From DASSQJ01 sp963772645 (GTDB lineage: Bacteria; Actinomycetota; Actinomycetes; Actinomycetales; Dermatophilaceae), in the NCBI GenBank assembly GCA_963772645.1, contig CAVYYD010000015.1, forward strand, positions 439,776-503,775: a stretch of DNA of 64,000 nt. The letters are read 5' to 3'. The position numbers were made by a program, and so were the translations under genes. Positions 7,637-14,617 of this stretch are shown one piece after another. Position 1 is the first letter of the stretch. Each line of letters starts with the position of its first letter. The notes beneath the pieces were generated by a model. That model was not told the DNA's origin and did no database searches. It saw only the letters and a list, made by a program, of their open reading frames with translations.

Positions 7637-8371
7637 TCATCCGATGAGTCCGCGGAGCAACGCGGCCGTGGCGTCGCAGTGCTCCTCCATGGTGGCCCGG
7701 GCGGCCTCGGCGTCGCCGTCGAGGATCGCCGTGACCACCGCGTCGTGCTGGTCGTGCGAGTGCTCGATGTTGATGCGGAGCACCGGGATGGCGGCGAGCA
7801 GCTCGCCGAGCGCCGCCTGCGCGCGGGTGACCGCCTCGATGACCATCGGCGACCCGGTGACGGTCGCGACCGCCAGGTGCAGCCGCGAGTCGGCGATCCG
7901 CAGGCCGTCGGGGCCGGCCGCACGGGCGGCGCGCACGGAGTCCAGGAGCCACTGGCGCTGGTCGCCGGAGAGCCGGCGGCCGGCGGCGAGCCGGGCCGCC
8001 CCCGGCTCGACGATGCGACGGAACTCCAGGGCGTCCTCGAGCGCGGCCCCCCGGCGGACCGGCGCGCCCGCGAGGCCGGCTCGGGCGTGGTCGGGACCGT
8101 CGGTCACCTCCGTGCCGCCGCCGCGGCCGCGCCGGGTGCGGACCAGCCCGGAGTCGCGCAGCGCCGCGATCGCCTCCCGCAGGGTGTTGCGCGAGACCCC
8201 GAGCCGGTCGGCGAGCTCACGCTCGGGGGGCAGCTGTTCGCCGGCGACGAAGACCCCGAGCCGGATGGCGGTGGCCAGCTGCTCGACCGTGGTCTCGAAG
8301 ACGTTGCCGACGGCCGGCCGCAGCACCGCGTCGGGGAGCCGCTGCAGCGGCGCCGTCGGCTGCGGAGTCAT
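7637..8371 (-). CDS. FadR-subfamily GntR transcriptional regulator
   Basis: A 244-residue regulator. The N-terminal winged helix-turn-helix reads LPPERELADRLGVSRNTLREAI and LVRTRRGRGGG, typical of GntR proteins. The C-terminal all-helical FCD ligand domain (LEFRRIVEPGAARLAA, then HLAVATVTGS and EHSHDQHDAVVTAI) contains the Asp/His ligands that usually bind a metal. ATG 8371 is chosen over an upstream start at 8443 because a promoter places transcription at this ATG. First gene of the gamma-glutamyl cluster, so it most likely controls that operon and itself; the inducer is unknown. Confidence 0.86.
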   Translation of the reverse strand: MTPQPTAPLQRLPDAVLRPAVGNVFETTVEQLATAIRLGVFVAGEQLPPERELADRLGVSRNTLREAIAALRDSGLVRTRRGRGGGTEVTDGPDHARAGLAGAPVRRGAALEDALEFRRIVEPGAARLAAGRRLSGDQRQWLLDSVRAARAAGPDGLRIADSRLHLAVATVTGSPMVIEAVTRAQAALGELLAAIPVLRINIEHSHDQHDAVVTAILDGDAEAARATMEEHCDATAALLRGLIG

Positions 8372-8378
8372 GGACGCG

Positions 8379-8408
8379 AGTATGCCCTCCGAATGGTCCG
8401 CGCGTGAA
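8379..8408 (-). promoter_or_regulatory. Promoter of the gamma-glutamyl operon (leaderless)
   Basis: On the minus strand TTCACG (8403-8408) is separated by 18 nt from CATACT (8379-8384), and the ATG of the FadR-type gene follows 7 nt later, so the transcript probably begins at the start codon. An imperfect inverted repeat, GGTTC-acgcgc-GGACC, spans the -35 region and is a candidate site for the regulator itself; the operator call is weak. Confidence 0.5.
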
Positions 8409-8473
8409 CCTTTGCCCGGGGGTTCCTGAGGCCTCTCCCGCACCCGCGTGCACCGAGGACCGGCGCGGCCCGG

Positions 8474-9568
8474 TCAGGCGAGCCGGGTCAGCCAGCCGTG
8501 GACGTCCTCGACCCGCCCGTACTGCACGTCGAGCAGCCGCTCGCGGATGGCCCGGGTCACCTCGCCGCCCTCCTCCCCCGCCGTCGACGGCGCGGAGCCC
8601 CCCTCCCAGCGCAGCTCGCCGACCGGGGTGACGACGGCGGCGGTGCCGCAGGCGAAGACCTCCCTGACCTGCCCGCTCGCCACGCCGTCCTTCCACTCCC
8701 CGATCTCGATGCGGCGCTCCTCGGGCTCCAGGCCGAGCTCCTTGGCCAGCTCGAGGATCGAGCTGCGGGTCACGCCCTCGAGGATGGTGCCGGTGAGCTC
8801 GGGGGTGACGAGCCGGTTGTCGTCCATGACGACGAAGAGGTTCATCCCGCCGAGCTCCTCGATGTAGGTGTGCGTCGAGGAGTCGAGGAAGACCGCCTGG
8901 TCGCAGCCGTGCTCGGTCCCCTCGAGCTGGCCGGCGAGCGAGGAGGCGTAGTTGCCGCCGGTCTTGGCCGCCCCGGTCCCCCCGGCGCCCGCCCGGGCGT
9001 AGTGCTCCGAGATCCACAGCGTGACCGGCTTCAGGCCGCGCGGGAAGTACGCCCCGGCGGGGGAGGCGATGACCGAGTAGCTGACCCGGTTGGCCGGGCG
9101 CACCCCGAGGAACGGCTCGGAGGCGTACATGAACGGCCGCAGGTAGAGACTCTTCTCGCCGGTGCCGTAGGCGGGCACCCACTTCTCGTCGACTCCGAGG
9201 AGGGCCTTGAGGGACCCGACGAAGTCGTCGGTGGCCAGCTCCGGAAGCGCCAGCCGCCGCGCGCTGCGCTGCATCCGCTCGGCGTTCGCCTCCGGGCGGA
9301 AGGCCCACACCGAGCCGTCCTCGTGCCGGTAGGCCTTGAGGCCCTCGAAGATCTCCTGGGCGTAGTGGAGCACGGCCGCGCTCGGCATCAGGGCGATCGG
9401 TCCGTACGGGACGACGGCGGCCTCGTGCCAGCCGCGCTCGCTGGTCCACGTCGCGGTGACCATGTGGTCGGCGAAGTACTTGCCGAAACCGGGGTCGGCG
9501 AGGATCTCCTCGCGCCGCTCGTCGCTCGCCGGGTCGGGGCGGCGGTGGAGGTCGAAGGTCAGGCTCAT
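8474..9568 (-). CDS. ilvE: Branched-chain amino acid aminotransferase
   Basis: A 364-residue PLP aminotransferase (fold type IV) that performs the last step of isoleucine, valine and leucine synthesis. The pyridoxal lysine is in AAKTGGNYASS (about residue 201); LRPFMYASEPFLGV, ASPAGAYFPRGLKPV and EELGGMNLFVV are family blocks. ATG 9568 has GGAGAGGAC about 9 nt upstream. Just before it lies a hairpin with 9-bp arms (9585-9609) and an upstream TAGCCT hexamer (9607-9612). Monocistronic on this strand and divergent from the GT4 gene. It belongs functionally with cimA, ilvBNC, ilvD and leuB in this window. Confidence 0.93.
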   Translation of the reverse strand: MSLTFDLHRRPDPASDERREEILADPGFGKYFADHMVTATWTSERGWHEAAVVPYGPIALMPSAAVLHYAQEIFEGLKAYRHEDGSVWAFRPEANAERMQRSARRLALPELATDDFVGSLKALLGVDEKWVPAYGTGEKSLYLRPFMYASEPFLGVRPANRVSYSVIASPAGAYFPRGLKPVTLWISEHYARAGAGGTGAAKTGGNYASSLAGQLEGTEHGCDQAVFLDSSTHTYIEELGGMNLFVVMDDNRLVTPELTGTILEGVTRSSILELAKELGLEPEERRIEIGEWKDGVASGQVREVFACGTAAVVTPVGELRWEGGSAPSTAGEEGGEVTRAIRERLLDVQYGRVEDVHGWLTRLA

Positions 9569-9730
9569 CGGACGGCGTCCTCTCCTCGGCGGCGGTGCTA
9601 CCGCCGAGGCTACCGGGAGCGCGACCGGGCGCCGTGCCCGGTGGCCGGATCGGGTGCAGCGCGGCTTCCCGCCGGGCGGCGGGCGGCCTACGCTCGACGG
9701 CAGACACGACAGCCGTCGAGGAGGTCGGTC

Positions 9731-10870
9731 ATGCCCGCAGGGCTCCGCGCACCAGTGCATCGCGAGGGGGCCCAGCGCGGCCGGGACCGGGGAGACGACC
9801 CGGACCCCGGCGGGGGCCGGGGGGCCGGCCGCCGGTTGCGCGTCGGGATCGTCGCACCTCCCTGGGTCCCGGTGCCGCCGGTGAGGTACGGCGGCACCGA
9901 GGGCTTCGTCGACGTCCTGGCCCGCGGCCTGCAGGCGCGTGGGCACGAGGTGCGGCTCTTCGCCAGCGGGGACTCCACGTGCCCGGTCGAGCGCTCCTGG
10001 CTGTTCGCCGCGCCGCCGGAACCGATGGGGCTGGCCGTCCTCGAGGCGGCCCACGTCCGCGCCGCGTACGCCGCGCTCACCGACTGCGACCTGGTCCACG
10101 ACAACACGGCCGTCGGCCCGGTGTGGGCCGCGGCGGTCCGCCATCGCGCCCCGGTGGTCGTCACCTACCACGGGTGTTTCATCCCCGAGACCGAGACGCT
10201 GTGGGCGGAGGTCGGGCGCTGGACGACGCTGGTCGCGATCTCCCGCAGCCAGCGGGAGTCGGCCCCCGGCGTCCCGTTCGCCGCGGTCGTCCACCACGGC
10301 GTCGAACCGGAGCGCTACCCCTGCGGCGACGGCTCGGGGGGCTACCTGGCCTTCCTCGGCCGGCTGGCACCGTACAAGGGGGCGAAGGCGGCGATCGAGA
10401 TCGCGCAGCGGGCCGGGGTGCCGCTGCAGATCGCCGCGAAGATGCGGGAGCAGGGCGAACGGGAGTACTTCGCCGAGCACGTCGAGCCACGGCTGGGGCC
10501 CGGGGTCGAGTACCTCGGCGAGGTCGGCCCGGAGGACCGGGCGCGGCTGCTCGCGGGCGCGGTGGCCCTGCTCAACCCGATCGCCTGGGCGGAGCCGTTC
10601 GGGCTCGTGATGATCGAGGCGCTGGCCTGCGGGACGCCCGTCGTCGGGTACCCGGGAGGCGCGGCGCCGGAGATCGTCCGGCACGGGGTCACCGGGTTCC
10701 TCGTCGACGGCGTCGACGAGGCGGTCGCGGCGCTCGGGCGGCTGTCCCAGATCGACCGCTCGGCCTGCCGCCGCGACGTCGAGGAGCGGTTCTCGGCTGG
10801 GCGCATGGTCGCCGGCTACGAGCGCGTCTACCGACAGGTGCTCCACGAGGACGCGAAGGAGGAGGCATGA
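9731..10870 (+). CDS. Family 4 glycosyltransferase
   Basis: A 379-residue retaining GT-B glycosyltransferase. RLRVGIVAPPWVPVPP with YGGTEGFVDVLARGL forms the N-terminal Rossmann unit, FLGRLAPYKGAKAAIEIA opens the donor domain, and the E-x7-E motif is EPFGLVMIE followed by ALACGTPVVGYPGGAAPEIV (about residues 288-310). ATG 9731 follows a GAGGAGG ribosome site; a TACGCT hexamer (9689-9694) is a possible -10. About 35 Arg/Gly-rich residues precede the domain. It overlaps the next gene by 4 bp (ATGA), so a coupled two-gene operon with a debranching-type hydrolase is likely. The acceptor sugar cannot be deduced. Confidence 0.85.
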   Translation: MPAGLRAPVHREGAQRGRDRGDDPDPGGGRGAGRRLRVGIVAPPWVPVPPVRYGGTEGFVDVLARGLQARGHEVRLFASGDSTCPVERSWLFAAPPEPMGLAVLEAAHVRAAYAALTDCDLVHDNTAVGPVWAAAVRHRAPVVVTYHGCFIPETETLWAEVGRWTTLVAISRSQRESAPGVPFAAVVHHGVEPERYPCGDGSGGYLAFLGRLAPYKGAKAAIEIAQRAGVPLQIAAKMREQGEREYFAEHVEPRLGPGVEYLGEVGPEDRARLLAGAVALLNPIAWAEPFGLVMIEALACGTPVVGYPGGAAPEIVRHGVTGFLVDGVDEAVAALGRLSQIDRSACRRDVEERFSAGRMVAGYERVYRQVLHEDAKEEA

Positions 10871-13014
10871 GCGAGGTCCGGGCGTTCGCGGGAGAGCCGG
10901 AGTCGACGGCGGGCCCCCCCGGCGTCACGACCCTGGTCGAGGGGTCGTCGTTCGCCATCAGCTCGTCCAGCGGTGACATCGAGGAGGGCGCGACCCACGG
11001 CCTGTTCGTGCGCGACACGCGCATCCTCTCGGAGTGGGTGCTCGAGGTCGACGACACCCGGCTGGAGCCGCTGACGGTGATGGTGGAGGACCCGTTCCGG
11101 GCCGTCTTCCTCAGCCGGACCAGGCCACGCCGGGGCCACGCCGACAGCACCCTGCTCGTCGTCCGGGAGCGGGTCATCGGCGACGGCATGCGCGAGACCG
11201 TCCGGCTGCGCAACCTCGGCGGGGAGACCGCGGCGGTGACGATGGAGCTGCGCGTCGGGGCCGACTTCGCGAACCTCTTCGAGGTCAAGGAGGGCCGGGT
11301 GCGGGGTCACCGGGGGATCACGACGCGCCCGCACGCCGACCTCCTCGAGCTCCGCCAGGACTGGCGCAGCCGCAGCCGCAGCGTGCTCGTGGCCCCCCGG
11401 TGCGAGGGCCGGACGACGGTGCGCGCCGGGTACCTCGCGTGGCACCCGGTCGTCCCGGCCCACGAGGAGTGGTCGTGCGACGTGGTCACCGAGCCGACCC
11501 ACGACGGGCACGCGCTGACCCTGCGCGAGCACGACGACGGCAGCCGCTACGCGCGGGCGCACCGCCGGGCCGGCGAGTGGCGAGCCACCGCCCCGGTCGT
11601 GCACACCACCCACCCCGGGCTGACCCGCATCCTGGAGCGCAGCGTCGAGGACCTGGGCGCGCTGCGGATCGACGACCCACATCACCCCGAGCGCGTGACC
11701 GTCGCCGCCGGCGCTCCCTGGTTCATGGCACAGTTCGGCCGCGACTCGCTCCTGTCGTCGTGGATGACCCTGCCGGTGGACACCGACCTGGCGCTCGGCA
11801 CCCTGCAGTCCCTCGCCGACAAGCAGGGGGACCACGTCGACCCGAGGTCCGAGGAGGAGCCGGGGCGGATCCTCCACGAGGTCCGCTTCGACACCTCGGT
11901 GGAGTCCGACCCGACCGCGACCGAGGTGTACTACGGCACGGCCGACGCCACCCCCCTCTTCGTCATGCTCCTCGGCGAGCTGCGCCGGTGGGGGTCGGCG
12001 ACCGACCGGGTCGACGCGCTGCTCCCGGCGGCCGACCGCGCGCTGGAGTGGGTCACCGAGTTCGGCGACCGGGACGGCGACGGCTTCGTGGAGTACCAGC
12101 GCGCGACCGACCGCGGACTGCGCAACCAGGGCTGGAAGGACTCCTGGGACGGGGTGAACTTCGCCGACGGCCGGCTCGCCGACCCCCCGATCGCCCTGTG
12201 CGAGGTGCAGGGCTACGTCTACGCCGCCTACGTGGCCCGGGCGCACTTCGCGCGCGAGGCCGGCGAGGACGCCCTGTGCTCGAGGTGGAGCCGTCGGGCC
12301 GCCGACCTGCGGGCGGCGTTCAACGAGCGGTTCTGGCTGCCCGACCGCGAGTGGTTCGCGGTCGGCCTCGACCGCGACAAGCGGCCGATCGACGCCCTCG
12401 CCTCCACGATGGGCCACTGCCTGTGGACCGGCATCGTCGACCAGGACAAGGCCGAGGCGGTGGCGGCCCACCTCCTGGGGCCCGAGCTGTTCTCCGGATG
12501 GGGGGTGCGCACCCTGGCCAGCTCGATGGCCGCCTACAACCCGCTGAGCTACCACAACGGCTCGGTGTGGCCGCACGACAACGCGATCATCGCCGACGGG
12601 CTGATGCGGTACGGCTTCGTCGACCAGGCACAGCGGGTCGCCGAGGGGATCCTGAAGGCCGCCGAGGCCTTCGGCGGCCGGCTGCCCGAGCTGTTCAGCG
12701 GGTTCGAGCGCTCCGAGTTCGCCCGGCCGGTGCCGTTCCCCACCTCGTGCTCACCCCAGGCGTGGGCCTCGGCGGCGCCGCTGCACCTGCTCCGGACGCT
12801 GCTGCGGTTCTCCCCCGCGGTGCCCCGGGGGGTCGTGCACCTGGGCCCGGTCGTGCCCGCCCAGTACCTGCCGCTGCGGTTCGACCACGTCCCGCTCGCC
12901 GGCAGCCGGGTCTCGCTCGAGGTGACCGGTGACGGGTTCGACGTGCGCGGCCTGCCCCCCGGCGTGGTGATCACCGGGCCCCGCGCGCCGGGCAGCGCGC
13001 CGCTGATGCCCTAG
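10867..13014 (+). CDS. Amylo-alpha-1,6-glucosidase / glycogen-debranching-type glycoside hydrolase
   Basis: A 715-residue protein. The N-terminal beta-rich domain (VTTLVEGSSFAISSSSGDI, HGLFVRDTRILSEW) matches the GDE_N_bis type, followed by an (alpha/alpha)6-barrel catalytic domain: PWFMAQFGRDSLLSSWM, TATEVYYGTADATPLFV, GWKDSWDGV, and near the C-terminus SYHNGSVWPHDNAIIADGL. It would hydrolyse alpha-linked oligosaccharides in the cytoplasm. The ATG overlaps the glycosyltransferase stop, so the enzymes are translationally coupled. The glycogen genes at 46-62 kb include their own GlgX, so this pair may serve a separate small glucan or compatible solute; that is inference. Confidence 0.84.
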   Translation: MSEVRAFAGEPESTAGPPGVTTLVEGSSFAISSSSGDIEEGATHGLFVRDTRILSEWVLEVDDTRLEPLTVMVEDPFRAVFLSRTRPRRGHADSTLLVVRERVIGDGMRETVRLRNLGGETAAVTMELRVGADFANLFEVKEGRVRGHRGITTRPHADLLELRQDWRSRSRSVLVAPRCEGRTTVRAGYLAWHPVVPAHEEWSCDVVTEPTHDGHALTLREHDDGSRYARAHRRAGEWRATAPVVHTTHPGLTRILERSVEDLGALRIDDPHHPERVTVAAGAPWFMAQFGRDSLLSSWMTLPVDTDLALGTLQSLADKQGDHVDPRSEEEPGRILHEVRFDTSVESDPTATEVYYGTADATPLFVMLLGELRRWGSATDRVDALLPAADRALEWVTEFGDRDGDGFVEYQRATDRGLRNQGWKDSWDGVNFADGRLADPPIALCEVQGYVYAAYVARAHFAREAGEDALCSRWSRRAADLRAAFNERFWLPDREWFAVGLDRDKRPIDALASTMGHCLWTGIVDQDKAEAVAAHLLGPELFSGWGVRTLASSMAAYNPLSYHNGSVWPHDNAIIADGLMRYGFVDQAQRVAEGILKAAEAFGGRLPELFSGFERSEFARPVPFPTSCSPQAWASAAPLHLLRTLLRFSPAVPRGVVHLGPVVPAQYLPLRFDHVPLAGSRVSLEVTGDGFDVRGLPPGVVITGPRAPGSAPLMP

Positions 13015-13036
13015 ACCCCCCGGTACGCCCCTGCCT

Positions 13037-14110
13037 TCAGAGGCGCGCGGCGACGGCGTCGCCGACGGCGCTCGTCGAGCGCTGGGCACTCCCCCGCTCG
13101 GCGAGGTCGGCGGCCACCGCCTGCTCGACCCGCTGGGCCGGCTCGGCGAGCCCGAGGTGGGCGAGCAACATCCCCACCGAGAGGATCGTCGCGGTCGGGT
13201 CGGCCCTGCCCTGCCCCGCGATGTCGGGGGCGGAGCCGTGGACCGGCTCGAACATGCTCGGGTAGCGCCGCTCGGGGTTGATGTTGCCGCTCGCGGCGAG
13301 CCCGATGCCGCCGGCGATCGCAGCGGCGATGTCGGTGACGATGTCGCCGAAGAGGTTGTCGGTGACGACGACGTCGAAGCGGCCCGGGTCGGTGGTGAGG
13401 AAGATCGTCGCGGCGTCGACGTGCTGGTAGGCGGTCTCCACGTCGGGGAACTCGGCCGCGACCTCCTCGACGGTGCGCCGCCAGAGGTGGCCGGCGTGGG
13501 TGAGGACGTTGTGCTTGTGGACGAGGGTGAGGTGGCGGCGCGGGCGCGCCTGGGCGCGCGCGAACGCGTCCCGGACGACCCGCTCGACCCCGAAGCGGGT
13601 GTTGACGCTGACCTCGGTGGCGATCTCGTTCGGGGTCCCGGTGCGCAGCGACCCGCCGTTGCCGACGTAGGGCCCCTCGGTGCCCTCGCGGACGACGACG
13701 AAGTCGATGCCGTCCGGCGCGACCCGCTCGACGGCCAGCGGGCTCTGCACCCCCGGGTAGAGCTTGGCAGGGCGCAGGTTGACGTAGTGCTCGAGCGCGA
13801 AGCGCAGCGGCAGGAGCACGCCGCGCTCGAGGACGCCGCTGGGCACCGACGGGTCGCCGATGGCCCCGAGCAGGATGGCGTCGTGGCTCTTGAGCTCCTC
13901 CAGGACCGACTCCGGCAGCGTCTCGCCGGTGGAGTGCCAGCGCCGGGCGCCGAGGTCGTACTGAGTCGTGGCGACCTTCGGTCCAGCGGCACCGGTGGCC
14001 GCCTCGAGGACCTTCAGGCCCTCGGCCACCACCTCGGGACCGATACCGTCACCTGCGACGACGGCGATGTCGAGGCTGATCGAGGGCGTCGCGGCGGCGT
14101 CCTGGCTCAT
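13037..14110 (-). CDS. leuB: 3-isopropylmalate dehydrogenase
   Basis: A 357-residue isocitrate/isopropylmalate dehydrogenase-family enzyme, third step of leucine synthesis (oxidative decarboxylation with NAD). Visible blocks: VAGDGIGPEVVAEGL at the N-terminus, VVREGTEGPYVGNGG, LVHKHNVL, VVTDNLFGDIVTDIAAAIAGG (metal Asp residues) and FEPVHGSAPDIAGQG. ATG 14110 is chosen because TAGAGT (14118-14123) sits 7 nt upstream, consistent with a leaderless transcript. It ends 22 bp from the convergent debranching-type gene. A 31-codon frame and a leader-peptide frame lie upstream on the same strand. Confidence 0.93.
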   Translation of the reverse strand: MSQDAAATPSISLDIAVVAGDGIGPEVVAEGLKVLEAATGAAGPKVATTQYDLGARRWHSTGETLPESVLEELKSHDAILLGAIGDPSVPSGVLERGVLLPLRFALEHYVNLRPAKLYPGVQSPLAVERVAPDGIDFVVVREGTEGPYVGNGGSLRTGTPNEIATEVSVNTRFGVERVVRDAFARAQARPRRHLTLVHKHNVLTHAGHLWRRTVEEVAAEFPDVETAYQHVDAATIFLTTDPGRFDVVVTDNLFGDIVTDIAAAIAGGIGLAASGNINPERRYPSMFEPVHGSAPDIAGQGRADPTATILSVGMLLAHLGLAEPAQRVEQAVAADLAERGSAQRSTSAVGDAVAARL

Positions 14111-14117
14111 GGCTGTC

Positions 14118-14123
14118 ACTCTA
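14118..14123 (-). promoter_or_regulatory. -10 element of leuB
   Basis: TAGAGT is placed 7 nt before the leuB ATG. No good TTGACA-like -35 is seen 17-18 nt upstream. The position predicts a transcript that begins at the A of the ATG. Confidence 0.45.
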
Positions 14124-14145
14124 GGGGCGCTGTCCGGGATGCGGA

Positions 14146-14181
14146 CGGGCCGTCCCAACCCGTGGAAGGTGGGACGGCCCG
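14146..14181 (-). terminator. Strong hairpin between the 31-codon frame and leuB
   Basis: Perfect 11-bp arms CGGGCCGTCCC / GGGACGGCCCG with a 14-nt loop, starting 17 nt after the stop of the small frame at 14198. There is no T-tract, which is common for terminators in very GC-rich actinobacteria. It could end the upstream transcript or regulate read-through into leuB. Confidence 0.5.
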
Positions 14182-14197
14182 GTCCGGAGAGCGGCGG

Positions 14198-14293
14198 TCA
14201 GTCGTCGCTGTGGCCCTGGTCGCGCAGGTCCATCGACTCCTGCAGTGCCTGTCGGGCCATGGTGGCCTCGTCGAAGGTGGTGGTCTCGTTCAT
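14198..14293 (-). CDS. Small hypothetical protein (31 aa)
   Basis: An unrecognised 31-codon frame starting ATG 14293 (MNETTTFDEATMARQALQES at the N-terminus) and ending DQGHSDD. It is acidic and predicted helical in the middle, with no cysteines and no membrane segment. Support for reality: the amino-acid composition is balanced rather than Arg/Pro/Ala-rich like the shadow frames nearby, and an 11-bp hairpin follows its stop. Against: the ribosome site (GCGAGACG) is weak and there is no homologue I recognise. It lies between a BCAA-rich leader peptide (14413-14463) and leuB on the same strand. Confidence 0.4.
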   Translation of the reverse strand: MNETTTFDEATMARQALQESMDLRDQGHSDD

Positions 14294-14394
14294 CGTCGTC
14301 TCGCTTCCGCGGCCTGGGCCGCTCGTCGTCAGTGGGGGGTTCGGTGCTCGAGTCGGCGGTGGGCCGACGAGCGGTCAGCGACGTCACGGGTTCT

Positions 14395-14431
14395 CCGCGG
14401 CGAGGATGCTGACTACCGGACCTCGCCGCGG
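14395..14431 (-). promoter_or_regulatory. Pause/antiterminator-type hairpin of the leader upstream of leuB
   Basis: Perfect 11-bp arms CCGCGGCGAGG / CCTCGCCGCGG flank a 15-nt loop that contains the leader-peptide stop codon. The same arrangement, stop codon within or touching the first hairpin, is found in the cimA and ilvB leaders. Further 3' on the minus strand CCGCTCGTC / GACGAGCGG (14319-14374) can form a second stem, but no T-tract follows, so the terminator part is unproven. Confidence 0.5.
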
Positions 14432-14463
14432 CCGGCAATGAGGAGTACCAGCGACCGCGTCAC
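14413..14463 (-). CDS. Candidate leader peptide, MTRSLVLLIAGRGEVR
   Basis: A 16-residue frame with GTG start (14461-14463) and TAG stop (14413-14415) carrying Leu-Val-Leu-Leu-Ile at residues 5-9. It starts 7 nt after TACCGT (14471-14476), a plausible -10, so it would be translated from a leaderless transcript. It runs into a perfect 11-bp hairpin. By analogy with actinobacterial ilvB/leuA leaders it should sense branched-chain aminoacyl-tRNA. The controlled gene is unclear: the 31-codon frame and leuB are next on this strand. Confidence 0.55.
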   Translation of the reverse strand: MTRSLVLLIAGRGEVR

Positions 14464-14617
14464 GTCCTCGACGGTACGTGGACGTCCTAGGACCCGGCAG
14501 CCGGTTTTCACGATGTGGACCTCGGAACGATGAGACGTGCACCACACCACGTGCCGGCCCACGGGATCCGTTGCGATCGACGGGGCGGACGACGGCATCC
14601 GCGGCCTGAGCCGGGGG

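Noticed and set aside
8406..8445. A possible third copy of the 51-nt repeat (GAACCTTT ... GGTTCCTGAGGCCTCTCC)
   Set aside because: Only short stretches match, the spacing differs and the paired arms are missing.
14294..14617. tRNA or other structured RNA gene in the serA-leuB gap
   Set aside because: No tRNA arm or T-loop consensus; the only strong stems are those of the leader and its hairpin.
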